Source of the DNA: Chromatiales bacterium
Lineage (GTDB): Bacteria > Pseudomonadota > Gammaproteobacteria > Chromatiales > Chromatiaceae
Assembly: GCA_028278145.1 (NCBI GenBank)
Contig: JANQEV010000018.1
Location: forward strand, 1-35,201
Length of the DNA: 35,201 nucleotides
Direction of reading: 5' to 3'
The position numbers and the translations under genes were made by a program. The stretch's first letter is position 1; each line of letters starts with the position of its first letter. The notes below the pieces were generated by a model. The model had not been told where the DNA came from and did no database searches. It worked only from the letters and a program-made list of their open reading frames with translations. Below, in pieces: positions 7,097 to 15,594 of this stretch.

Positions 7097-8217
7097 TGAA
7101 GAAACATTCAACCGGAGCAAGACTCTCCAGTAGTGATGACACTCTGGGTGCTGCACTGCGACGTCAGGGGGTATCCCGCCGCAGCTTTCTGAAGTTTTGT
7201 GCCGCCACGGCATCGATGATGGCCCTGCCTCCCACTATGGTACCTGCCATCGCCAAGGCCCTGGAGAGTGCGAAAAGGCCTTCGGTTATCTGGCTCTCCT
7301 TCCAGGAATGCACCGGGTGCACCGAATCGCTGACCAGGGCGCACACCGCCACTGTAGAGAGCCTGATCTTCGACTCCATTTCACTCGATTATCATCACAC
7401 CCTGCAGGCCGCTGCCGGCCATGGTGCAGAGGCCGCGCGGGAAGAGGCGATGAAGGAGAACTTTGGCAAGTACCTGCTGGTGGTGGATGGTTCCATACCG
7501 GTAGCTGATCCTGGTTACTCCACCATTGCCGGTATCAGTAACCTGGATATGCTGATGGATACGGCCAAGGGTGCGGCCGCCATCATTCCTGTGGGAACCT
7601 GTGCCGCCTATGGTGGCATACCCCATGCCGACCCCAATCCTACAGGTGCAGTGTCGGTGGCGGACCTGATCAAGGACAAGCCCATTATCAACGTACCAGG
7701 TTGCCCACCGATTCCAGTGGTCATAACCGGGGTGCTGACCCATTTCCTTACCTTTGGCACTCTGCCCGAGTTGGATGATCTTGGACGTCCTCGGGCATTT
7801 TATGGCCAGAGTATCCATGATCGTTGTTACCGCAGGCCGTTTTATGACAAGGGCCAGTTTGCTGAAACCTTTGATGATGAAGGTGCCAAGAAGGGATGGT
7901 GTCTGTATAAGCTGGGTTGTAAGGGTCCCACCAGTTATAACGCCTGTGCCACCACCAAGTGGAACGATGGCACCAGCTTCCCCATCGAGGCGGGTCACCC
8001 CTGTCTGGGATGTTCGGAGCCGGAGTTCTGGGATGGCGGCGGTTTCTACAAGGCGCTGTCCATACCTACAACCGAAGTTGCCCGTGATGCCTTGTATGCA
8101 GGTGCAGCCGCGGTTGCAGCCGGATCGGCTCTGGGCATGATGAACCGTGCCCGCAGCAAGCAGGCAAAGTCTGAACATGAGAAGGTCAGTGTGGATGACC
8201 TCCAGAAAGAGGATTAG
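7096..8217 (+). CDS. hynS: [NiFe] hydrogenase small subunit HynS (Isp type), Tat-exported
   Basis: A 373-residue Fe-S subunit that carries electrons from the NiFe site. A Tat signal SRRSFLKF lies at about 27-34, followed by a hydrophobic stretch, so the HynSL dimer is moved folded to the periplasm. Proximal cluster ligands are in ECTGC (C72, C75), GTCAAYGG and PGCPP; the distal cluster uses H in IHDRC plus GWC and LGC; the medial cluster uses HPCLGCSEPEFW. A weak hydrophobic segment near the C-terminus (about 325-345) may anchor it. ATG at 7096 has GGGGAGG 7 nt upstream and overlaps the previous stop codon; an in-frame TTG just before is less likely. Isp1 and Isp2 follow directly, which defines the type. 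Confidence 0.96.
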   Translation: MKKHSTGARLSSSDDTLGAALRRQGVSRRSFLKFCAATASMMALPPTMVPAIAKALESAKRPSVIWLSFQECTGCTESLTRAHTATVESLIFDSISLDYHHTLQAAAGHGAEAAREEAMKENFGKYLLVVDGSIPVADPGYSTIAGISNLDMLMDTAKGAAAIIPVGTCAAYGGIPHADPNPTGAVSVADLIKDKPIINVPGCPPIPVVITGVLTHFLTFGTLPELDDLGRPRAFYGQSIHDRCYRRPFYDKGQFAETFDDEGAKKGWCLYKLGCKGPTSYNACATTKWNDGTSFPIEAGHPCLGCSEPEFWDGGGFYKALSIPTTEVARDALYAGAAAVAAGSALGMMNRARSKQAKSEHEKVSVDDLQKED

Positions 8218-8220
8218 AGC

Positions 8221-8880
8221 ATGACCGAGCTTGAGTTTCTGTCCTGGGTGCGTGGCCCGGGATTTCAAATTGCCACGGTGATATTTGTGTTTGGCATCAT
8301 TGTCCGTCTGTTGGAAATATTCCTGCTAGGGCGCAAGGCCAATCTGGCCGAAGCCAACGGTTCAGAGATGTCAGGCGGCATGCGGGCCATCTTCAGTCGC
8401 ATGGCGCCTGAGAGCGATACCATGAAGCGCTCAATGTTTACCATCGTCGCCGGTTATATATTCCACATTGGACTGTTCATAGTCATATTCTTATTCGCCC
8501 CACATATCCTGTTCTTCTCGGATGTGATCGGTTTCAGTTGGGGTGCTCTGCCCACACCTGTGGTGGATATGACCAGCGTGATAACCATGATCACCCTGGC
8601 GGCAGTGCTGCTGCACCGCATCAAGGATCCGGTTATGAAATATCTGACCAAGACGCAGGATTACCTGGTGTGGCTGGTGACCTTCCTGCCATTGCTCACC
8701 GGCTACCTGGCTTTTCACCGTGTGGGGCTCCCTGCGCCATCGCTGCTGGCGCTGCATATCCTCAGCGTGGAACTGCTGATGGTGCTGTTCCCCTTTACCA
8801 AGCTGATGCACGCCTTCACCTTCGTACTGTCGCGTTGGTATAACGGCGCCATTTCCGGTTACAAGGGGGTACGCTCATGA
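8221..8880 (+). CDS. isp1: Isp1: heme-b membrane subunit (NarI/DsrM-like)
   Basis: A 219-residue membrane protein with five predicted helices (about 14-36, 73-99, 118-134, 148-166 and 174-197). Histidines inside or at the ends of helices (H82, H132, H166, H179, H197) are candidate heme-b ligands, as in NarI and DsrM. In Isp-type hydrogenases this subunit is thought to pass electrons from periplasmic HynSL across the membrane to Isp2. It begins 3 bp after hynS and its stop overlaps the isp2 start (ATGA), so the genes are one translationally coupled block. Identification rests on gene order as well as protein features. Confidence 0.9.
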   Translation: MTELEFLSWVRGPGFQIATVIFVFGIIVRLLEIFLLGRKANLAEANGSEMSGGMRAIFSRMAPESDTMKRSMFTIVAGYIFHIGLFIVIFLFAPHILFFSDVIGFSWGALPTPVVDMTSVITMITLAAVLLHRIKDPVMKYLTKTQDYLVWLVTFLPLLTGYLAFHRVGLPAPSLLALHILSVELLMVLFPFTKLMHAFTFVLSRWYNGAISGYKGVRS

Positions 8881-10139
8881 GTACCAAACTTGAACAGGCG
8901 GTACATGCCCTGAAAGAGCAGATTGATGCGCCGGTGGCCTCCTTTCTCAGCAGTTGTGTGCACTGTGGTATGTGTGCCCAGGCCTGTCTGTTCCATACCG
9001 AAACCGGTGATCCTAAATACACCCCGATCCTGAAGGTGGAACCGCTGCGCCGGGTCTGGCAGCAGGAGTACACATTCTGGGGCCGCATGAAGAAGATGTT
9101 CGGGCTGGCCAAGCCCATAACCGATGAGTTTCTCGCTGAGTGGGAAGAGCTGGTGTATGACAGCTGCACCATGTGTGGACGCTGTTCCATGGTGTGCCCG
9201 GTGGGAAATGATATTACCTACATGATACGCAAGACCCGTGAAGGGATGGCAGTGTCTGGCCATGTGCCGGATGGGCTGGTGGGAGCCACCACCCGTGCGG
9301 TTACCATCGGTAGCCCCATGGGAGTGAAATTCGTTGCGCTGGAGGCACAGATCCGGCATGTGGAAAAAGATTACGGATACAAGGTGCCGGTGGATGTAGA
9401 GGGTGCCGATTATCTCTGCATGCTCTCGTCCATGGAGATAATGAACTTCCCGGAATATATCGGTGCCATTGCCAAGATATTCGATCATGCCGATGTTTCC
9501 TGGACATTGTCCAGCAAGGCATTTGAGGCCACCAACAGCGGTATTCAGATTGGGGTGTCGGATATTGCCGCCGAGCTGGTGCAACGTATCGTCAGTGAGG
9601 CAGAACGACTCAAGGTGAAATGTGTCATCAGCCCCGAGTGTGGCCATGCCTATACCGCCATACGCTGGGAAGGCCCTAACCTGGCGGGGAAAAAGTTTGG
9701 ATTCAAGGTGCGGCATATCCTGGAAGTGCTGGATGAGTTACGCCAGGAAGGGCGTCTGAAGACCGAGGGCATGAAGGATAATCGACTCACCTACCATGAT
9801 CCTTGTCAGATTGGGCGTCGTGGTGGTGTGCTGGAGCAACCAAGAAACCTGATCAACATGGTAGCCAGTGATTTTGTGGAGATGCCGGATGCCGGCAAGA
9901 TGAATTGGTGCTGTGGTGCCGGTGGTGGAGTCAGCACAAATGAACGGGCCGATGAGATCAGGCTTAAGTCGTTTCAGCGCAAAAAAGAGCAGCTGGAAGC
10001 GGTGCAGGCAGAAACACTGGTATCGGCCTGTTCCAACTGCCGAATCCATATCGAGGATGGGTTGGAGGCGTACCACATGGATATTCCGGTAATCAGCCTT
10101 ACTGAGACCCTGGCAGAACACCTGGTGGATAAAGAGTAA
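8877..10139 (+). CDS. isp2: Isp2: cytoplasmic Fe-S subunit (HdrD/DsrK-like)
   Basis: A 420-residue protein with two ferredoxin-type [4Fe-4S] motifs, CVHCGMCAQAC (C27, C30, C33, C37) and CTMCGRCSMVC (C97, C100, C103, C107). These are followed by HdrD-like CCG elements: a partial first block with SPECGHAY and a full second block with HDPCQ, CCGAGGG and ACSNC. CCG domains in HdrB/HdrD hold the noncubane cluster that reduces disulfides, and DsrK uses a similar site in sulfur metabolism. It has no signal peptide, so it should face the cytoplasm. The natural electron acceptor is not known; a sulfur-pathway thiol/disulfide or the quinone pool are options. Confidence 0.92.
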   Translation: MSTKLEQAVHALKEQIDAPVASFLSSCVHCGMCAQACLFHTETGDPKYTPILKVEPLRRVWQQEYTFWGRMKKMFGLAKPITDEFLAEWEELVYDSCTMCGRCSMVCPVGNDITYMIRKTREGMAVSGHVPDGLVGATTRAVTIGSPMGVKFVALEAQIRHVEKDYGYKVPVDVEGADYLCMLSSMEIMNFPEYIGAIAKIFDHADVSWTLSSKAFEATNSGIQIGVSDIAAELVQRIVSEAERLKVKCVISPECGHAYTAIRWEGPNLAGKKFGFKVRHILEVLDELRQEGRLKTEGMKDNRLTYHDPCQIGRRGGVLEQPRNLINMVASDFVEMPDAGKMNWCCGAGGGVSTNERADEIRLKSFQRKKEQLEAVQAETLVSACSNCRIHIEDGLEAYHMDIPVISLTETLAEHLVDKE

Positions 10140-10152
10140 GGGGAGTGGCGTG

Positions 10153-10608
10153 ATGACGATACAAAACGACTCTGAATTCAGAAAGGTACTGGAAGGCCTC
10201 AGTTACCCACAGCAACGCGAAGTGGCGGCACTGTTTGTAGATAATGTGCTGGCTCTCAGCAGTGATGATCGCATCCTACGGGTGGTAAAAGTTGCGCAGG
10301 ATAAAACTGCTACCACCGATGAACTTGCTGTTGCCCTCAAATCTGCCCGTGCCGCCAGTTTTGACAGTCATACCCGTTGTGGCGCTGAGGGAGACTGGAA
10401 AGAGCAGGCCGGTTATTTTGTAGCACGTGCCGCTGCAGCAGCAGTTACTCCACAGGCCCAGTGTCGTGTGGGTGGCCCTGCCTGGCAGGCAGCCATGAGC
10501 TGCAGGATGGCGCGAACCAGCATGGCCATAGATGCAGAGGATGGAGCAGGTAGTGATGAAAGCAAGCAGCAGTACATGATCCTTAGCGAGTTCCTGCAGT
10601 CGCAGTAA
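10153..10608 (+). CDS. Unknown protein encoded between isp2 and hynL
   Basis: A 151-residue protein with no family I recognise. It has no signal peptide or membrane helix. The N-terminal half is mixed polar (EFRKVLEGLSYPQQREVAALF), and the middle has an Ala-rich helix (ARAAAAAV). Three cysteines and a histidine lie in the second half (HTRC near 75, AQC near 104, SCRM near 117), which could bind metal, though the pattern matches no motif I know. ATG at 10153 has AAGGGGAG 7 nt upstream; an adjacent GTG at 10150 is the alternative. Its position inside the hydrogenase operon, 13 bp after isp2 and 39 bp before hynL, suggests a dedicated hydrogenase role such as assembly, but this is inference from position. 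Confidence 0.78.
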   Translation: MTIQNDSEFRKVLEGLSYPQQREVAALFVDNVLALSSDDRILRVVKVAQDKTATTDELAVALKSARAASFDSHTRCGAEGDWKEQAGYFVARAAAAAVTPQAQCRVGGPAWQAAMSCRMARTSMAIDAEDGAGSDESKQQYMILSEFLQSQ

Positions 10609-10647
10609 ACAAGTGCATTGGTGAAATTACACTAGAGAGAAATTGGC

Positions 10648-12384
10648 ATGTCAGATACTGGGAATAAAAGAGTTGTCGTTGACCCGATCACCCGCATCGA
10701 GGGCCATCTGCGCATTGAGGCCCAGATGGATGGCAACAAGATAGCCAACGCTTACTCATCCGGTACCATGGTGCGCGGTATCGAGGTGATCCTGCAAGGA
10801 CGGGACCCGAGAGATGCCTGGGCCTTTGCGCAACGCATCTGTGGTGTGTGTACCCTGGTGCACGGGCTGGCCTCCATTCGCTCGGTGGAGGATGCGCTCA
10901 ACTACACCATACCGCACAACGCGGAACTGATCCGTAATCTTATGAGCGGTGCTCAATACATCCATGATCATGTAATGCATTTTTATCATCTGCATGCCCT
11001 GGACTGGGTGGATGTGGTTTCCGCCCTGAGTGCTGATCCCAAGGCTACCTCTGAGCTGGCCCAGTCTTTGAGCAATTATTCCAAGTCATCGCCGGGATAT
11101 TTCTCGGATATGAAAAAGAAGCTGAAGAAGTTTGTGGATGCGGGGCAGCTGGGTATTTTTGCCAAGGCCTACTGGGGACACCCGGCATACAAGCTGCCAC
11201 CTGAGGCCAACCTGATGGCGGTGGCGCACTATCTGGAGGCACTCACCTGGCAACGGGATGTGGCCAAGCTGCACACTATCTTTGGCGGTAAGAATCCGCA
11301 TCCCAACTTTGTTGTGGGTGGTGTGCCCTGTCCCATAGATCTGAATTCTGATTCTGCCATCAATGCCAAGCGTCTGTCCCAGGTACAGGACATCATCAAC
11401 CAGATGAAGGAGTTCGTGGAGCAGGTGTATGTGCCGGATACACTGGCCATTGCCAGTTTTTACAAGGACTGGGGCGCACGTGGAGAGGGCCTGGGGAATT
11501 TCCTCACCTATGGTGATTTCCCTGGTAAAGGCGGTATGGCAGACCCAGCCGGTTACATGATTCCATCCGGCGCTATCCTCAATCGTGACCTGAGCAAAGT
11601 CCATGATGTGGATATGAATGCAGCAGAGGAGATCCAGGAGTACATATCACACTCCTGGTATGACTACGCTGGCGGCAAGGATGGAGGTTTGCACCCTTAC
11701 GATGGTGAAACCAATCTGAACTACACCGGGCCAAAACCTCCATATCAGCAACTAGATGTGGACCAGTCCTACTCATGGCTAAAGTCGCCACGCTGGAAAG
11801 GTCATGCCATGGAAGTGGGGCCGCTGGCACGGGTACTGATGTTGTATGCGCGTGGCCATGAACAGACCAAAGATCTGGTTGGTATGACATTGAAGAAGCT
11901 GGATGTACCGGTAACCGCTCTGTTCTCAACCCTGGGGCGTACTGCAGCCAGAACCTTGGAGACCAAGATCTTTGCTGATGCCATGCAGGGCTGGATGGAT
12001 GACCTGGTTGCCAATGTAAAAGCCGGTGATAACAAGACCTTTAACGAAGTGTTATGGGAACCATCCAGTTGGCCCAAGCAGGCCCGTGGTGTGGGCTTCA
12101 TGGAGGCACCCCGTGGTGGCCTAGCGCACTGGATTGTGATCGAGGATGAGAAGATTAAGAACTACCAGGCAGTGGTACCCAGTACCTGGAATGCCGGGCC
12201 GCGAGACGGTCAGGGTCAGCCGGGCGCCTATGAGGCTGCCCTGCAGGATAACCATACCCTGCATGATGCAGAACAGCCGGTGGAGATCCTACGCACCATT
12301 CACAGCTTTGATCCCTGTATCGCCTGTGCGGTACATCTGACAGACCCGGATGGGGAAGAGATTACGACGATTAAGGTCAGATAA
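10648..12384 (+). CDS. hynL: [NiFe] hydrogenase large subunit HynL (Isp type, group 1)
   Basis: A 578-residue catalytic subunit that splits H2 at the NiFe centre. The L1 motif RICGVC gives C65 and C68, and the C-terminal L2 motif DPCIACAVH gives C557, C560 and H563. The 15 residues after H563 are the tail removed by the maturation protease encoded at the start of the operon. NPHPNFVVGG and the N-terminal DPITRIEGHLRIE are further family marks. Cysteine, not selenocysteine, is used at the Ni ligands. It is exported bound to HynS, which carries the Tat signal. Gene order HynS-Isp1-Isp2-HynL places it in the Isp-type (group 1e) class. The operon ends here, convergent with yheS; no clear terminator lies in the 24-bp gap. 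Confidence 0.97.
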   Translation: MSDTGNKRVVVDPITRIEGHLRIEAQMDGNKIANAYSSGTMVRGIEVILQGRDPRDAWAFAQRICGVCTLVHGLASIRSVEDALNYTIPHNAELIRNLMSGAQYIHDHVMHFYHLHALDWVDVVSALSADPKATSELAQSLSNYSKSSPGYFSDMKKKLKKFVDAGQLGIFAKAYWGHPAYKLPPEANLMAVAHYLEALTWQRDVAKLHTIFGGKNPHPNFVVGGVPCPIDLNSDSAINAKRLSQVQDIINQMKEFVEQVYVPDTLAIASFYKDWGARGEGLGNFLTYGDFPGKGGMADPAGYMIPSGAILNRDLSKVHDVDMNAAEEIQEYISHSWYDYAGGKDGGLHPYDGETNLNYTGPKPPYQQLDVDQSYSWLKSPRWKGHAMEVGPLARVLMLYARGHEQTKDLVGMTLKKLDVPVTALFSTLGRTAARTLETKIFADAMQGWMDDLVANVKAGDNKTFNEVLWEPSSWPKQARGVGFMEAPRGGLAHWIVIEDEKIKNYQAVVPSTWNAGPRDGQGQPGAYEAALQDNHTLHDAEQPVEILRTIHSFDPCIACAVHLTDPDGEEITTIKVR

Positions 12385-12408
12385 ACAGCCTGTTGTTGTA
12401 CTGGCGCT

Positions 12409-14313
12409 CTAGCTGTTCAGGATCTGTTCCAGTTCTTCCTCAGTGAGCAGCCACTCCTCCTCAGTGACAGTCAGTTCCTTATCGACTTTGGCCTTATCTG
12501 CCAGTAGCTGTTTCAGTTGGGCCTTGTTGTTGTCTGCATAGATCTCGGAACCGGCCAATTCAATCTCCAGGCGATTCTGTTCCTGCATGAGCTGCTCTAC
12601 CCGCTGTTCCAGCTTCTTTAACCGGTTACGCAGGGGCTGCAACAGGCGGCGCTGTTCTGCCTCCTGACGCTTGCGATCTTTGCGGGCGTTGGCGCTGTGT
12701 TCACGGGTGTCATTAGAGGTAGTTGGTTTTTCGTTCTCCTGGGCGCGGTTGTCCAGCAGCCAGCGTGGGTAGTCGTCCAGGTCACCCTTGAATTCATCTG
12801 CCTTGCCGGCGTTCACCAACAGCAGCAGGTCGGTGGTGGTGCGCAACAGATGACGGTCATGGGATACGATGACCATGGCGCCAGTGAACTCCTGCAGTGC
12901 CGTGCTCAGGGCGTGGCGCATCTCTATATCCAGGTGGTTGGTAGGCTCGTCCAGGAGTAATAGATTAGGGCGCTGGTACACCAGCAGGGCCAGAACCAGT
13001 CTGGCCTTTTCCCCGCCGGAGAAGGGTGCGGTAAGGCTCTCAGCCCGGTCACCGGAGAAACCAAACCCGCCCAGAAAGTTGCGCAGTGACTGTTCAGTGG
13101 CAGTGGGATCGATCTGTAACAGATGTTCCAGTGGTGTGTGCTCCGGGTGCAGCTGGTCCAGTTGATGTTGGGCAAAATAGCCAATGTTCAGATCCTGTGC
13201 TGTGGTGCGTTTTCCCTGCCTGGTTTCCAGTTCCCCTGCCAGCAGTTTGATCAGGGTGGATTTGCCGGCACCGTTGGGACCCAGCAGTCCGATGCGATCT
13301 CCCGGTGACAGGTTCAGATTGATGCCATCAAGAATCAGCTCATCACCATAGCCGGTAGCTGCCTGCTCCAGCTTCAATAGTGGGTGCGGGGTCTTTTCCG
13401 GTGGTCTGAAGGCAAAGTGAAAAGGGGAGTCCACATGGGCCGGGGCAATCAGTTCCATGCGCTCCAGTGCCTTGAGTCGGCTCTGGGCCTGACGGGCCTT
13501 GGTGGCCTTGGCGCGGAAGCGTTCCACGTAGCTATGGATGTGAGCGATCTCACGTTGTTGCTTTTCATACACCGCCTGCTGATTGGCCAGACGCTCAGCC
13601 CGGATATGTTCGAATGCAGAGTAGTTGCCGCTATAGAGGGTGATCTGGTCCTGCTCTATATGAGCAATGTGGCTGGTTACAGAATCCAGGAAGTCTCGAT
13701 CATGAGAAATCAACAGCAGGGTACCGCTGTAGTTTTTCAGCCAGGACTCCAGCCAGATCACTGCATCCAGGTCCAGGTGATTGGTGGGTTCGTCCAGTAA
13801 CAGAAGATCGGAACGACACATAAGGGCGCGTGCCAGGTTCAGACGCATGCGCCAGCCACCCGAGAAACTGTTTACCGACCGCTCCTCTTCTCCTGGCCGG
13901 AAGCCGAGACCATGCAGCAGGCGGGCAGCACGGGAACCTGCGCTATAACCACCTATGGTTTCCAGTTTGGCATGCAGTTCTGCGGCCAGTTCACCCCGGT
14001 GGTCCTGCTCTGCCTGGAGCAGGGCATACTCGGTTTCACGCAGCTCTGTGTCCCCATCCAGTGTGTACTCTATGGCGGCACGGTCATCGGCTGGGGTTTC
14101 CTGGGCAACATGGGCGATTACCCACTCCTTGGGGCGATAAAAATCTCCCTCATCGGCGTGGATTTCATCCCGTATCATGGCGAACAGACTGGATTTGCCA
14201 GTGCCATTAGCCCCGGTCACGCCAACCCTTTGTCCCGGGTGGATGGTGAAGTTGGCATCGGAAAACAGGCACCTGGCACCACGGCGCAGGCTGAGTTGGT
14301 TAAATCGAAGCAT
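12409..14313 (-). CDS. yheS: ABC-F ATPase YheS
   Basis: A 634-residue soluble ABC-F protein with two ATPase domains, matching E. coli YheS in length and layout. Domain 1 has Walker A GANGTGKSS (34-42), signature FSGGW and Walker B LLLLDEPTNHLDLD. The linker (about 235-290) is the ABC-F P-site tRNA interaction motif region, including RFRAKATKARQAQSR. Domain 2 has GPNGAGKST (about 343), FSGGEKAR and a second LLLLDEPTNHLD. The C-terminus (about 535-634) is a charged coiled coil. ABC-F proteins act in translation at the ribosomal E site. ATG at 14313 was chosen for its match to the YheS N-terminus. Convergent with hynL. Confidence 0.96.
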   Translation of the reverse strand: MLRFNQLSLRRGARCLFSDANFTIHPGQRVGVTGANGTGKSSLFAMIRDEIHADEGDFYRPKEWVIAHVAQETPADDRAAIEYTLDGDTELRETEYALLQAEQDHRGELAAELHAKLETIGGYSAGSRAARLLHGLGFRPGEEERSVNSFSGGWRMRLNLARALMCRSDLLLLDEPTNHLDLDAVIWLESWLKNYSGTLLLISHDRDFLDSVTSHIAHIEQDQITLYSGNYSAFEHIRAERLANQQAVYEKQQREIAHIHSYVERFRAKATKARQAQSRLKALERMELIAPAHVDSPFHFAFRPPEKTPHPLLKLEQAATGYGDELILDGINLNLSPGDRIGLLGPNGAGKSTLIKLLAGELETRQGKRTTAQDLNIGYFAQHQLDQLHPEHTPLEHLLQIDPTATEQSLRNFLGGFGFSGDRAESLTAPFSGGEKARLVLALLVYQRPNLLLLDEPTNHLDIEMRHALSTALQEFTGAMVIVSHDRHLLRTTTDLLLLVNAGKADEFKGDLDDYPRWLLDNRAQENEKPTTSNDTREHSANARKDRKRQEAEQRRLLQPLRNRLKKLEQRVEQLMQEQNRLEIELAGSEIYADNNKAQLKQLLADKAKVDKELTVTEEEWLLTEEELEQILNS

Positions 14314-14608
14314 GGTATCTAAAGTTGGACAAGCCCGTTAATACTCTATTGGGTTTGAATATAGTGCCACTATGTAACCTACCTATTCACCAAAGGAAAG
14401 CCCTTTTTCCAAAAATTGAATTAAAACCATCACCAGAGGCATTAAAACTGGCATTTTTCCGAGTAACGGTATCTTTCTGTGGTTAAACAGTAGTTTCTGT
14501 TATATCCAGCGTCAGCGTGCAAATCTATAATTTAATGATGGGGTCGTGTATCAGGTTGTCTGAGTGATATCGGTTGTTCCAGTTGGTTGATTAATTACGG
14601 GGTTGGTT
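14314..14608. other. Intergenic region without recognised elements
   Basis: This AT-rich stretch of about 295 bp separates divergent yheS and the EthD-like gene. It should hold both promoters, but I found no box, inverted repeat or terminator that I can support. Confidence 0.5.
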
Positions 14609-14977
14609 ATGATTCGCTTTGTTCATTGCGTAAAGCGTAATAAGAATATGGATAGTGGGGAGTTTCGGCGTTATTGGAATAGTGCGGAATTTCAATCACT
14701 GCTTGATCGTATGGTTCTTCTGTCAGGGGCACGCAGGATAGAGAGGAACCTGACTCTGATGGTCGAGGCAAATACCATGTTGCAAAAGGAACGTGACTCG
14801 GGTGATCCTTTCGATGGAATCATTGAGCTGTGGATGGATAGTGCCAGAGATCTGAATGCCGCTCTTGAGTCTGCAGAGTTTTTTGAACTGATGGATGAGT
14901 TGGAACAGTATCAAAGCGAGTTTATCGATTTTCATGAGTCACGCAGGTTTTTTACCGAGTATAATCCTGAAACCTAA
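14609..14977 (+). CDS. EthD-domain protein
   Basis: A 122-residue protein with the EthD ferredoxin-like pattern: an opening strand IRFVHCVKRN, then a FRRYW helix start (about 19-23), and a late segment D-AALESAEFFELMDE resembling the EthD second repeat. EthD-type proteins are small dimeric alpha-beta barrels; the founding member is needed for ethyl tert-butyl ether degradation, but most have no known reaction. The usual catalytic-looking histidine after FRRYW is replaced by an SAEFQ stretch, so activity is uncertain. ATG at 14609 has ACGGGG about 6 nt upstream; an in-frame TTG at 14603 is less likely. It stands alone, 61 bp before the next gene. Confidence 0.62.
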   Translation: MIRFVHCVKRNKNMDSGEFRRYWNSAEFQSLLDRMVLLSGARRIERNLTLMVEANTMLQKERDSGDPFDGIIELWMDSARDLNAALESAEFFELMDELEQYQSEFIDFHESRRFFTEYNPET

Positions 14978-15038
14978 TGGTCAACACGCCTGTCTAACGG
15001 CCTGACCATGAGCTTATGATTGCGTCGGGTGGAGGGCA

Positions 15039-15590
15039 ATGAGAATGAAAAAATACACTTTGTTTCTGTTGGTGGTGATCATGGCCATATTTAGTTGCCA
15101 GACCCTGGCCGCTACTGATCCAGCCTATATCATCCCCAAGCCTGGTAGTGTGGTAAAACTCAAGAGATCACTGTTAGTGGAGGGAGGGCGCGTCAAGGTG
15201 TATCTGCAGCGTGGTGAGGTGGTGCGCAGGTGGGACCTGGATCACTACTATCCAAGCTGTAACTTCGAGTTGTACAAGTTGCCGCAGAGCTCTACCACTA
15301 TTCGACCTGGTAGCTTCAAGGTAGTTCGCACTGTGCGTGATATCGACTATATGGTGCAATCAGATTGGCCGCAACGCGCTGGTCTGAGCCGGGTCAGTAG
15401 TGATGGTGGTGGTTTGAGTATGATCATCCATGTGGTGAATATGTATATAAAATCGTCCCGACAACCCAACGTCTACAAGCTAACCTGCCGTAGCTGGCAG
15501 GCTCATCCCCACGAGGCCAAGGAACCTAACATCGCTGACATGCGTGAAGCCCTGGGTAACATAGCATCCATACGGATGCGTGGCAGATAA
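15039..15590 (+). CDS. Secreted protein of unknown function
   Basis: A 183-residue protein with an N-terminal signal peptide (MKKYTLFLLVVIMAIF, cleavage likely after TLA-A near residue 26). The mature part is rich in beta-type sequence with basic residues (VKLKRSLLVEGGRVKVYLQRGEV) and two cysteines (CNFELY near 75, TCRSW near 150) that could form a disulfide in the periplasm. I do not recognise a family. Two starts are possible: ATG at 15039, with GGAGGG only 2-3 nt away, and ATG at 15045, with better spacing. It is convergent with the MscS channel gene, separated by 4 bp. Confidence 0.7.
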   Translation: MRMKKYTLFLLVVIMAIFSCQTLAATDPAYIIPKPGSVVKLKRSLLVEGGRVKVYLQRGEVVRRWDLDHYYPSCNFELYKLPQSSTTIRPGSFKVVRTVRDIDYMVQSDWPQRAGLSRVSSDGGGLSMIIHVVNMYIKSSRQPNVYKLTCRSWQAHPHEAKEPNIADMREALGNIASIRMRGR

Positions 15591-15594
15591 CCTG

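Noticed and set aside
7381-8268. A 295-codon open frame antisense to hynS
   Set aside because: It overlaps a gene with complete hydrogenase small-subunit motifs and has no recognisable features of its own.
8859-9716. A 285-codon open frame antisense to isp2
   Set aside because: Shadow of the real gene; His-rich composition arises from reading the complement of its codons.
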